From contig JAZLMM010000046.1 of the NCBI GenBank assembly GCA_045598705.1, positions 39,582 to 103,581 of the forward strand: DNA of 64,000 nucleotides, in the 5' to 3' direction. The DNA comes from Scatonaster sp045598705 (lineage in GTDB: Bacteria; Bacillota; Clostridia; Saccharofermentanales; Saccharofermentanaceae). The position numbers and the translations under genes were made by a program. Positions 1-7,576 of this stretch are shown one piece after another; position 1 is the first letter of the stretch, and every line of letters starts with the position of its first letter. The notes beneath the pieces were generated by a model that did not search any database, had not been told where the DNA came from, and saw only the letters and a list, made by a program, of their open reading frames with translations.

Positions 1-2
1 TG

Positions 3-218
3 ATCGTGTGCGGCATGCAGACAGACTTCTGTGTAGATGCTACGATCAAGGCTGGATTCGAACATGGTTTCGAGATCGTCGTTCCACGAGGCGGACACAC
101 GACATTCGATAATCGCTACCTCTCCGGCGAAGAACTCTACCATTACTATAGTTATGAGATTTGGAATCACCGTTATGCACAGGTGATGTCTGTGGACCAT
201 ATTGAGGAGTGCTTATGA
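3..218 (+). CDS. Isochorismatase-family cysteine hydrolase, C-terminal part (cut by window edge)
   Basis: Only the last ~72 codons lie in the window; the frame is open to the left edge, so the real start is outside. The fragment has the family's catalytic-cysteine segment, GMQTDFCVDAT, where the Cys after TDF is the expected nucleophile, followed by HTTFDN, typical of isochorismatase-like amidohydrolases (nicotinamidase, isochorismatase and relatives). The substrate cannot be told from the C-terminus. The stop overlaps the next start as ATGA, so the two genes are probably translationally coupled. The internal GTG at position 6 is not a credible start because conserved sequence continues upstream. 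Confidence 0.8.
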   Translation: MVCGMQTDFCVDATIKAGFEHGFEIVVPRGGHTTFDNRYLSGEELYHYYSYEIWNHRYAQVMSVDHIEECL

Positions 219-865
219 AATCACAGTTTTTCCCATACGATCAGAACTGGCCGAGAGCCCAGCATTTCCACTTCTATGCGAAGATGTTCCCAACGAATAT
301 CTCGTTAAATAAGCGCATCGATGTGACAGAACTTCTTCCGGCCATCGAGAAGAAGGGCTATCGTCAGGATGCGGTGTTCTACTACATGGTTACCAAGGCC
401 ATCAACAATCAGGGCGAATTGAGTGTAGCATATAAGGATGGACAGATCGGCTGGTGGAACTATCTGAATCCTGCTTATCCGGTCTTCCATGAAGATGACG
501 AGACGACCACAATCCTGTGGACAGAGTATGACAATGATTTTACCGTCTTCAATGAGAAATTCCTCTGCGATCTCGAGAAATACGGAAACAGCAAGGGCGT
601 GTTCGCCATGAAGGGAATGCCCCCGACGAACAGTTATAATGTGTGCTTCAATCCATGGTTCTCTTTCGACGGATATTCGGTCGACCTTCACGAGATGAAG
701 GATTACTTCTTCCCAACGGTCGATATGTGTAAGGTCATTGAAGAGAACGGCCGGAAATATCTGCCGATTGCGATTACTGTGCACCGTGCAGCAACGGACC
801 TGATCCATCTCAAGAAATTCTTCGATGATATTGAGAGTTATTTTCCATACTTTATCGAAGCGTGA
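215..865 (+). CDS. Chloramphenicol acetyltransferase-like protein, catalytic His replaced
   Basis: 216 residues, the usual CAT length (~215). The N-terminus (RAQHFHFYAKMFPTNISL, then KRIDVT) and the FNPWFSFDGY region match the trimeric type A CAT fold. In active CATs the C-terminal motif is HHxxxDG, with the second His acting as general base. Here the motif reads H190-R191-AAT-D195-L, so the second His is Arg and the Gly is Leu. By established CAT chemistry this should disable acetyl transfer to chloramphenicol; a different acyl substrate or a non-catalytic role is possible. The start is ATG 215, preceded by AGGAG at 205-209 and overlapping the upstream stop; a GTG at 209 is less likely. It should not be read as a resistance gene without testing. 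Confidence 0.8.
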   Translation: MKSQFFPYDQNWPRAQHFHFYAKMFPTNISLNKRIDVTELLPAIEKKGYRQDAVFYYMVTKAINNQGELSVAYKDGQIGWWNYLNPAYPVFHEDDETTTILWTEYDNDFTVFNEKFLCDLEKYGNSKGVFAMKGMPPTNSYNVCFNPWFSFDGYSVDLHEMKDYFFPTVDMCKVIEENGRKYLPIAITVHRAATDLIHLKKFFDDIESYFPYFIEA

Positions 866-909
866 ATATAGCCAATCTAGGTTGATGAATAAGGGAGAAA
901 GAGAAATAC

Positions 910-1665
910 ATGCTGGAACTGCAACATGTTTCATTTGAAGTAAATGAAGAAGGAAACGGTAAAGAAATCCTTCGAGATATTAGTTTAACGATTCCGGACG
1001 GTGCATTGACCGTCATTACGGGACCAAACGGCGGTGGTAAGTCAACACTTGCCAAGCTGATTGCCGGTATCATTACGCCGACATCAGGTAAGATTCTCTT
1101 TGATGGAGAAGATATTACGACGATGTCGATTACGGACCGTGCGAAGAAGGGAATTGGATTCGCCTTCCAACAGCCGGTGCGCTTCAAGGGCATTCAGGTC
1201 TTCGACTTAATCAAACTTGCGACGGGTGAGAAGCTCTCCGCAGTGGATGCTTGTAAATACCTGTCGGCAGTGGGACTTTGTGCCCGCGACTATATTAATC
1301 GCGAAGTGAATGCCAGCCTCTCGGGCGGTGAACTGAAGCGTATCGAGATCGCAACTGTATTGGCGAAAGCTTCGAAGTTGTCCGTCTTTGACGAACCGGA
1401 GGCAGGCATTGACCTGTGGAGTTTCCAGAACCTCATTGAAGTGTTCGAAGATATGAGAAGAACGATCTCGGATAGCTCGATTCTGATCATCTCGCATCAG
1501 GAGCGAATCCTGAATATTGCAGATGAGATCATTGTGCTGAAGGAAGGACAGCTACAGTACTGTGGACCGAAAGAAGAGATTCTGCCGAAGTTGAACGGTA
1601 CAGACTCTTCAATTCCAGGTTGTGGCAAAGGAATGTTGAAGAAAGGTGAGGATCAGAAATGCTGA
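910..1665 (+). CDS. sufC: Fe-S cluster assembly ATPase SufC (SmsC-type)
   Basis: 251-residue ABC-type ATPase without membrane segments. Visible motifs are Walker A GPNGGGKST (residues 38-46), signature LSGGELKR (from 137), Walker B VFDEPEAGID (E162 the catalytic Glu) and the H-loop His196 in IISHQER. SufC powers the SufBC scaffold that builds iron-sulfur clusters. The stop overlaps the next gene by 7 nt, and the partner is a SufB/SufD-family protein, which supports SufC over an importer ATPase. No sufS, sufU or sufD lies beside it, matching the two-gene minimal form seen in many Clostridia and archaea. No promoter is obvious in the short 44-nt gap upstream. Confidence 0.9.
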   Translation: MLELQHVSFEVNEEGNGKEILRDISLTIPDGALTVITGPNGGGKSTLAKLIAGIITPTSGKILFDGEDITTMSITDRAKKGIGFAFQQPVRFKGIQVFDLIKLATGEKLSAVDACKYLSAVGLCARDYINREVNASLSGGELKRIEIATVLAKASKLSVFDEPEAGIDLWSFQNLIEVFEDMRRTISDSSILIISHQERILNIADEIIVLKEGQLQYCGPKEEILPKLNGTDSSIPGCGKGMLKKGEDQKC

Positions 1666-2585
1666 ATTTAGATGCGGCCTCTGACCGCTTACTCGAAGAA
1701 GTTGCGGACCTGCACAAGGTGCCGGTCGGTGCATTTAATATCCGTGCGAACGGAAAAGCTGTGGCTCGAAATACCACGGCAAATATTGATATTGTCCAGA
1801 AAGAAGACGGTTCCGGTATCGACATTAAGATTGCTCCCGGAACAAAGAATGAGAGCGTCCACATTCCAGTGGTCTTGACCGCCAGTGGCATCAAGGAGAC
1901 GGTCTATAACGATTTCTACATCGGCGAAGGCGCAGATGTAGTGATTGTGGCTGGTTGCGGTATCGATAACTGCGGACCGAAAGATTCCGAACATGATGGT
2001 ATCCATCGTTTCTACGTGGGCAAAGGTGCCAAGGTCAAGTATGTAGAGAAGCATTACGGTTCCGGTGAAGGCACAGGTAAGCGTATCCTGAATCCCGGCA
2101 CGGAAGTCTACATGGAAGCAGATAGCTACATGGAGATGGAGATGGTTCAGATTAAGGGCGTGGACGATACGGTTCGTGACACGAAAGCGGAATTGGCCGA
2201 AGGTGCGAAGTTAATCGTCCGTGAACGCCTGATGACACATGGTGCTCAACGAGCGATCAGCAACTACCGCGTAGATCTCAATGGCGATGGTTGTACATGT
2301 GATGTGGTCTCCCGTTCTGTGGCAAGAGATGATTCCTACCAGAAATTCGATGCAATTCTGACCGGTAATGCACCTTGCTCCGGTCATACTGAATGCGATG
2401 CGATCATCATGGACAATGGTAAGATTCTTGCGGTTCCAGGTCTGGAAGCGAACAACGTGGATGCGGCACTGGTTCATGAGGCAGCAATCGGTAAGATTGC
2501 CGGCGAACAGTTGATCAAACTGATGACACTTGGCCTGACCGAACAAGAAGCAGAAGAACAAATTATTAACGGTTTCTTGAAATAA
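1659..2585 (+). CDS. sufB: Fe-S cluster scaffold SufB/SufD-family protein (SmsB-type)
   Basis: 308 residues, much shorter than enterobacterial SufB (~495) but normal for the minimal clostridial form. The core of short beta repeats ends in the conserved block HTECDAIIMDNG, with Cys246 matching the SufB scaffold cysteine, followed by VPGLEANNVDAALVHEAAIGKI, where His273-Glu274 match the other cluster-site residues. It should form a SufB2C2-like complex with the preceding ATPase and assemble Fe-S clusters in the cytoplasm. ATG 1659 lies inside sufC, with GAAAGGTGAGG upstream as a ribosome binding site. Because one protein must serve for both SufB and SufD, a homodimeric scaffold is inferred. Confidence 0.9.
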   Translation: MLNLDAASDRLLEEVADLHKVPVGAFNIRANGKAVARNTTANIDIVQKEDGSGIDIKIAPGTKNESVHIPVVLTASGIKETVYNDFYIGEGADVVIVAGCGIDNCGPKDSEHDGIHRFYVGKGAKVKYVEKHYGSGEGTGKRILNPGTEVYMEADSYMEMEMVQIKGVDDTVRDTKAELAEGAKLIVRERLMTHGAQRAISNYRVDLNGDGCTCDVVSRSVARDDSYQKFDAILTGNAPCSGHTECDAIIMDNGKILAVPGLEANNVDAALVHEAAIGKIAGEQLIKLMTLGLTEQEAEEQIINGFLK

Positions 2586-2625
2586 TAAGTGAGAGTGCTT
2601 TTCCCAGACAGGAGATGGCGGACAC

Positions 2626-3498
2626 ATGAAGAAACATACTGACGTAAGAAAGAAGAAGAGGGAGAAATTCTGGCATAGGTTCAGAATTGTTCTGACCGTC
2701 CTTTTTGCATTGGTTTTCTGTGTCTCAGCTTTCTTCCTGATTCGTGATCACATAGAAAGTCGTAAAGAACGCTCTGCGTTCGAAAGTCTACAAGAGCTTG
2801 TATCGCAGGGGACTGCGGGTGAACCGACACAGACTCAGATGCACCCAGTAAGTCCAGAGGACTCGTCTGCGAATCCATCCTCCGGAGAGTCAGAAGAGAC
2901 AGTACCGACTGCTCCGACAGAACCGGTCATGTTGCCGCATTATGCACCACTTTACGAACAGAATCCGGATTTCTTCGGTTGGATCTCCATCGATGGAATG
3001 AATATTAACTACCCGATCATGCACACGCCGGAAGACCCACAGTTCTACTTAAGACGAGCTTTCGATAAGTCGGATTCCCATTGCGGCGTCCCCTTTCTGG
3101 ATGCTAAGTGTGCGCCAGACAGCAATGCATATATCGTCTACGGCCACCATATGAAAGATGGAACGATGTTCGGACACCTGACCGACTATGCGGAGGAAGA
3201 CTTCTACTTGTCGCATCAGACCATCCACTTTGACACACTCTACGAACAAAGAGAATATCAGGTGTTCGCTGTGTTCTATTGCGATGTCAGTTACGAAGAT
3301 AATGGAAGTTTTGCCTTCTACAAGTATACCGATCTCTCAGATGATGCGGTCTATGATGAATTCATCAGTCAGCTTCGTCAGGTGACGATCTACGAGACAG
3401 ACTTTGAAGTGGAGAATGGGACGGATATTCTAATGCTCTCCACCTGCTCCTATCACACGAGCGATGGCAGGTTCGTCGTCGTGGCCAAACGGGTATAA
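2626..3498 (+). CDS. srtB: Class B sortase
   Basis: 290-residue transpeptidase. It has a basic N-terminus, one membrane anchor (about residues 21-43, VLTVLFALVFCVSAFFLI), a Ser/Pro/Thr-rich spacer and a C-terminal sortase domain from about residue 105. The catalytic triad is visible: His in YGHHM (174-175), Cys274 in LSTCSY, and Arg282 in DGRFVVVAKR. Class B sortases link proteins with NPQTN-like signals to the cell wall, or assemble pili. No protein with a clear sorting signal is encoded nearby, so the substrate is unknown. It follows sufB by 40 nt and may be read through from it. A large hairpin follows the stop. Confidence 0.9.
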   Translation: MKKHTDVRKKKREKFWHRFRIVLTVLFALVFCVSAFFLIRDHIESRKERSAFESLQELVSQGTAGEPTQTQMHPVSPEDSSANPSSGESEETVPTAPTEPVMLPHYAPLYEQNPDFFGWISIDGMNINYPIMHTPEDPQFYLRRAFDKSDSHCGVPFLDAKCAPDSNAYIVYGHHMKDGTMFGHLTDYAEEDFYLSHQTIHFDTLYEQREYQVFAVFYCDVSYEDNGSFAFYKYTDLSDDAVYDEFISQLRQVTIYETDFEVENGTDILMLSTCSYHTSDGRFVVVAKRV

Positions 3499-3516
3499 AC
3501 ATTACCGGGACATCTA

Positions 3517-3600
3517 AAATAGAAAATCTTCCCTGCGACTTCAGACAACATTTTGCTTCGCAAAATGAAACTTGTCGCAGGGAAGATTTTCTGTTTCGTG
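3517..3600 (+). terminator. Long nested hairpin after sortase gene
   Basis: A perfect 19-bp inverted repeat (3521-3539 with 3574-3592; arm AGAAAATCTTCCCTGCGAC) encloses a second 8-bp stem (CATTTTGC 3549-3556 with GCAAAATG 3560-3567). The right arm ends in TTTTCTGTTT, so on the + strand it can act as an intrinsic terminator for sortase. The length of the stem and the nested hairpin are more than a terminator needs, so it may instead be a dispersed repeat. Confidence 0.65.
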
Positions 3601-3642
3601 GTCAGTTCGTGAGGTGGGTTACACGAGGTGATTGCGATAAGA

Positions 3643-3681
3643 AAAGAGACGACTTCACTTACGCGAAATCGTCTCTTTGTT
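3643..3681 (+). terminator. Second hairpin, possible terminator
   Basis: A 10-bp perfect inverted repeat, AAAGAGACGA (3643-3652) with TCGTCTCTTT (3669-3678), has a 16-nt loop and is followed by GTTTG. It is the second hairpin within 150 nt and separates the sortase gene from the two-component operon. From 3682 to 3885 no gene is supported. A TTGACA at 3826-3831 and a TATAAA at 3853-3858 are 21 nt apart, too far for a standard promoter. Confidence 0.5.
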
Positions 3682-3885
3682 TGTAGTGGTGGAACGGGTG
3701 CCGTCAAGGACGAACACCCCTCCCAATAGCCATCTTCGCCTTCTAGAGCCGATTCTATATCCTCAAACGGGATATTCTCAATATCAGTGCGCACTTACAG
3801 ATATGAATCCCTCGCCTAACGTCCCTTGACAATCTGTCCGTCTGTATTTCAATATAAATGTGCAGACTCAGAATCGGAGGTAAGT

Positions 3886-4611
3886 ATGTTTCGGGTAGCG
3901 TTATGTGACGACAACAAGGCTTTCTTAGAGTATGAAAGAAGCATCATCGAGCAGCATATGAGTGAGAAGTCTCTTGAAGTTCTGTGCGACTTTTTTCTTT
4001 CAGGTGCGGAACTTCTTGCACAGCAGCAACTAGCCCAAGCATATGATTTGTTCATCTTGGATTATGAAATGGATGGATTAACTGGATTTGAAACTGCTAG
4101 CAAGATATATGAGGTGTCTCCTCAGGCAAAGATTGCATTTGCAACCCAATACTACGATTTTACAAGAGAAGGTTACAAGTATCGTGCAATCAGATATCTT
4201 GTCAAGCAGGAGGATTCTTTTCAGACAGATTTGAAAGAGTGCCTAGAATGTGTTCTCAAAGCAGATGTCAACAAGAAGGTAATACTAGAAACCAGTAGCA
4301 GCACAATAGAAGTGGATGTTTCTGATATAGCGTATATTAAGAGTGATAAGCACTACATTGAGTATTTTACCATTGTCCGTGAATTGAATCTCCACAGAAG
4401 AGTTAATCTGGATGTAGCTCAAGAGGAATTACCTGAACATTTTGAACGTGTTCATCAAAGATATATTGTCAATCTGAATTATGCAACTGAGGTTAAACGA
4501 TATTCAATCACACTTAAATTGCCGGAGAGAGATACCATAGATATTCCTATTGCACGCAGACGTTTTGAGGGTGTGTACGATCAGTTTGTCCTTGTAAAAG
4601 GAGGCATGTAA
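3886..4611 (+). CDS. LytTR-family response regulator (AgrA/VirR type)
   Basis: 241 residues. The N-terminal receiver domain (1-~125) has the acidic pair in LCDDN and the phosphoacceptor Asp59 in LDYEMDG. The C-terminal part (~140-241) is a LytTR DNA-binding domain, with ISDIAYIKSDKHYI-like sequence and the ending FERVHQRYIVNLNYA. Such regulators bind paired ~9-bp direct repeats and control peptide-signal or virulence genes. ATG 3886 has GGAGG at 3876-3880; the longer open frame from 3826 lacks a ribosome binding site. The stop overlaps the kinase start (TAATG). The adjacent GHKL kinase and AgrB-like fragment suggest a former or present Agr-type peptide-sensing system. Confidence 0.9.
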   Translation: MFRVALCDDNKAFLEYERSIIEQHMSEKSLEVLCDFFLSGAELLAQQQLAQAYDLFILDYEMDGLTGFETASKIYEVSPQAKIAFATQYYDFTREGYKYRAIRYLVKQEDSFQTDLKECLECVLKADVNKKVILETSSSTIEVDVSDIAYIKSDKHYIEYFTIVRELNLHRRVNLDVAQEELPEHFERVHQRYIVNLNYATEVKRYSITLKLPERDTIDIPIARRRFEGVYDQFVLVKGGM

Positions 4612-5915
4612 TGGTCTATGGGATAGTAAATACAATTGTATATGTTGTTCTAGCGCAACTTTTCTGTTCAACATTTGTAGATCGAGAAGAACGTACGGAT
4701 GCATATGCAATTAGTATATCAGCCCTATGGATAATTGCTGGAACTGTTGCGGCAATGTCGCTTGAAGAGATGGTTGTCATCAGAATTGCAACAGCTATTG
4801 CACTGAACATCGTGTTCTTGATGTTCCTTAGTAAGAAGGATAATCCGATGAAGATTATCGCAGTATCGGTTCTCTACTATGTGATGGCATTTTCTTGTGA
4901 AATTGCAGTTGTGGCAGCTTATAAGTATTTTGATTCCAGTTTAAAGATTGAAAAAGTGATGGATAATCATGCTTCAATTTACTTGGGGGCTCTGTGCCAG
5001 CTCCTCGAGGCACTAATTGTATTTTGGATACGAAGGATATTTCGTAAGTCAAAGAAAGATACCATCAAATCTCGTATGTGGCTGATTTATACGATTTTTC
5101 CCCTCTACTCACTGACATTAATCGTAGTGTTCGCATACGGTTTTAATCGACCGCTTAGTACATTTTGGATGAATGTTTTTACATATGTAGCTTGTTCTCT
5201 ACTCTTAATCAACCTGCTCATATACTGGTTCATCAGTCAGGAATCAAGAAGAACATTGCAAGCACAGAAGACCGAACTGGAAACAAGCCATACGCAGGGA
5301 CTTGCTCAATTGTACGAACAGATTACAAAAGAAAGAGATATTCTGGGGAAAAGAGAACACGAATATAAGAATACTATCGTAGCTTTACGTGGCCTCATGG
5401 CTGATAAACAGTATGACAAAGTGCAGGAAATCCTTGATGTTTCGAATACGGAATTGGTTCAAAACACAAATGTATTTGAAACGGGTCATCAATTGATCAA
5501 TTCAATCCTGAATACAAAATATGTCGAGGCAAAAGATAAGGGAATTTCATTCAGATTCATCATAGATGACCTTTCGAAATTGATGATGAGTGATCGAGAT
5601 TGCATTGTCATCTTATCCAATATACTCAATAATGCCATTGAAGCTTTGGAGAAATGTCCGCAAGAGAAGAAAGAAATGTCAGTTAAAGCAGTAATAGAGG
5701 ACGGACAATTTGTCTTTGCTTGCCGAAACTTCTATGTGCATGATGAAACAGTTGATTTGAAAAGTAAGAAGAAAGACGTCGTTTCGCATGGTTATGGAAT
5801 AGAAAATATCAGAGAAGCAGTTAATCGAAATAAAGGAAAATGCCTTTTCCGAAAAGATGAAAATGAGTTCTACGCTGTAGTCATAATACCACTGCAAACT
5901 ACCAAAATTGCCTAA
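4611..5915 (+). CDS. GHKL sensor histidine kinase (AgrC-like)
   Basis: 434 residues. The N-terminal ~205 residues hold about six hydrophobic segments (for example IVNTIVYVVLAQLF and IFPLYSLTLIVVFAYGF), then a coiled linker, then the dimerisation/phosphotransfer helix REHEYKN with His250 as the likely phosphoacceptor. The ATP-binding part has the N box ILSNILNNAIEAL and the G box GYGIENI. This is the HPK10/AgrC layout, in which the membrane part senses a peptide. AAAGGAGG at 4597-4604 precedes the start, which overlaps the regulator stop by one base. The ligand is unknown because no AgrD-like peptide gene was found nearby. Confidence 0.88.
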   Translation: MVYGIVNTIVYVVLAQLFCSTFVDREERTDAYAISISALWIIAGTVAAMSLEEMVVIRIATAIALNIVFLMFLSKKDNPMKIIAVSVLYYVMAFSCEIAVVAAYKYFDSSLKIEKVMDNHASIYLGALCQLLEALIVFWIRRIFRKSKKDTIKSRMWLIYTIFPLYSLTLIVVFAYGFNRPLSTFWMNVFTYVACSLLLINLLIYWFISQESRRTLQAQKTELETSHTQGLAQLYEQITKERDILGKREHEYKNTIVALRGLMADKQYDKVQEILDVSNTELVQNTNVFETGHQLINSILNTKYVEAKDKGISFRFIIDDLSKLMMSDRDCIVILSNILNNAIEALEKCPQEKKEMSVKAVIEDGQFVFACRNFYVHDETVDLKSKKKDVVSHGYGIENIREAVNRNKGKCLFRKDENEFYAVVIIPLQTTKIA

Positions 5916-6008
5916 TTTCGACCGTTTTTGCCAGATTTTCCAAAACCTATTCTCATCCTTGAAAGCATGTGCTATATCTGGGGTAAACACAGTTGGAAGG
6001 AGTATGAG

Positions 6009-6236
6009 ATGGAACAGATTGCAGGCAAAATTGTAGTCCGAATGAAGGAAACAAAAATGATTTCGGAAGATGAATCCGAAAAGTACATTTATGGCGTTCA
6101 GGTTGTTCTAGAGAAGATTATTTCCTACATTTCAGGATATGGTGCGATAGCAGCTATGTACTACTTAAAGACGAATAGCAGTTATTCAATGACGGAATAC
6201 TACGCTGATTTTGACTGGAGTGCAAATCCATATTAA
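6009..6236 (+). CDS. AgrB-like N-terminal remnant, 75 residues (truncated)
   Basis: The first ~45 residues (MEQIAGKIVVRMKE, then ISEDESEKYIYGVQVVLEKI) look like the start of AgrB, the membrane protease that cuts and exports AgrD signal peptides (~190-210 residues). The catalytic His and Cys of AgrB lie farther on and are absent; the protein ends in unrelated sequence, YYADFDWSANPY. It could be a deletion remnant, or a small protein in its own right. AAGGAG at 5997-6002, six bases before ATG 6009, is a good ribosome binding site, so it is probably translated. It sits 93 nt after the kinase. The likeness to AgrB is judged by eye. Confidence 0.5.
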   Translation: MEQIAGKIVVRMKETKMISEDESEKYIYGVQVVLEKIISYISGYGAIAAMYYLKTNSSYSMTEYYADFDWSANPY

Positions 6237-6277
6237 AATGTGACCAATTGTTGCTTTTGACGGAGGCTCATAGGAAA

Positions 6278-7555
6278 GTGAAAAACAAGTTTTTCCCCGA
6301 GACAAGTCTACTTCTGATTACTGCACTGATGCTGACTTCCTGTACTGGTTCAGAAGTACAGGAGGCCAGCCGCTCGATGCATAGTGAGAGCGTCTTGCCA
6401 TATTCAGAACCGCAAGAATCATCCTCGCAGGAGAGCGTGGAAATGTCTGCTACTTCTTCTACATCAGATAGTGGTGACAGCACGCCTGAAACTACAGCAA
6501 AGTGGAGAGCTCGTAATTCTGCTGATCAACCACCGAAATTCGAATACAATATAACATTTAGCCCAGATCTTCTGGTGGCAGACTATGGTGTGAAAGAAGT
6601 AAATGTTTATCAGGCCAAGTATGCGCCGGATGATGAGATGATCTACTGGGAAGACAATTGGCTGGCGTGGGAGTATGCAGAATTAACCTGGTGGAGCGTG
6701 GGTCGCAAATTCCAAGCCCACGATGAGAACCATACGCTTCATCAAGCTGATGCTGTGACTTCCAAAGAAAACATTCAGAATGTTCGACTCGCCTCTTTAA
6801 GTGAATTCGAAGGGTGTGAGGGTATTGCTGGTACGATGAATATTCCGGTGGAGAGCAAGATTCTCTGTTGGACATATGAAGTCAAGGATTTCCCAACTCA
6901 ATGCTTCTCAGAATATCGTGTGTACGACGTTCCGGAAGATCTTCATGAAATCCAGTTTGGGCGAATCAGTGCTCAGTTTGTGGATGGGTTACCTACTTAT
7001 GGACGCGTCTTACACGCCTCACATGCTACTTATGAGTGGCCAGGTGTTGTACCCCCGTCTCGTATTGCTCGTCCGCTTGCGGAAGAAGGACGTTACATGG
7101 TAAATCCCAACCATACACTCACATTTGAACCATGTGTCACGAAGTATACGGTTGGTGAGGCGATTCAAACCAATCTTCCTGTAGTGGATCCCGAGACATG
7201 TATGGATGAGATCAAGCGTGCTTTGGAGTATGAACCAGTCATATGGGGAACTAATGATGGGGTCGTACATATCTGGGAGAATAACATCGAAGTCTATTGC
7301 ATGGAATTAACATATGTGGCGCTTGATTCGACCACTAGTTTGACCGAAGAAGGCCTCGGTGGCGACTACAAGAAAAATGATTTGTATCTGGTTCCTGCTT
7401 GGGAAGTTCACTTTGTGATTTCAGATCCTGAACAAACAGGTGTTTATGATGGAAAACTGCTACTTAATGCCGTAACTGGTAAATCACTTTATTCAGATAA
7501 TTTTGGAGATGAAGAGAACGTGGACCTGTACCCGGATTTGAAGGATCCATGCTGA
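6278..7555 (+). CDS. Predicted lipoprotein of unknown function
   Basis: 425 residues from GTG 6278. This start gives a clean lipoprotein signal: MKNKFFPETS, a hydrophobic stretch, then lipobox LTSC with Cys22 as the lipidated residue. A Ser/Glu-rich spacer (about 25-75) follows. The remainder is a mixed alpha/beta extracellular domain ending in LYLVPAWEVHF and LLLNAVTGKSL, which resembles the PepSY/YycI-like repeats of Gram-positive lipoproteins. I do not recognise a specific family. GGAGG at 6262-6266 is 11 nt from GTG, a little long; a TTG at 6248 would spoil the signal peptide. It lies between the AgrB-like fragment and a second lipoprotein and is likely cotranscribed. Confidence 0.75.
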   Translation: MKNKFFPETSLLLITALMLTSCTGSEVQEASRSMHSESVLPYSEPQESSSQESVEMSATSSTSDSGDSTPETTAKWRARNSADQPPKFEYNITFSPDLLVADYGVKEVNVYQAKYAPDDEMIYWEDNWLAWEYAELTWWSVGRKFQAHDENHTLHQADAVTSKENIQNVRLASLSEFEGCEGIAGTMNIPVESKILCWTYEVKDFPTQCFSEYRVYDVPEDLHEIQFGRISAQFVDGLPTYGRVLHASHATYEWPGVVPPSRIARPLAEEGRYMVNPNHTLTFEPCVTKYTVGEAIQTNLPVVDPETCMDEIKRALEYEPVIWGTNDGVVHIWENNIEVYCMELTYVALDSTTSLTEEGLGGDYKKNDLYLVPAWEVHFVISDPEQTGVYDGKLLLNAVTGKSLYSDNFGDEENVDLYPDLKDPC

Positions 7556-7576
7556 CGATTTGAAAGAGGTATTAAG

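Noticed and set aside
215..865. Chloramphenicol resistance gene
   Set aside because: The catalytic His is replaced by Arg, so resistance should not be inferred from family membership.
3453..3794. A 113-codon open frame on the - strand across the intergenic hairpins
   Set aside because: It overlaps the sortase end and runs through both hairpins, whose repeats explain its composition. Start is a GTG without ribosome binding site; no family recognised.
3826..3858. TTGACA/TATAAA as promoter of the two-component operon
   Set aside because: The spacing is 21 nt, beyond the usual 16-19; kept only as a note.
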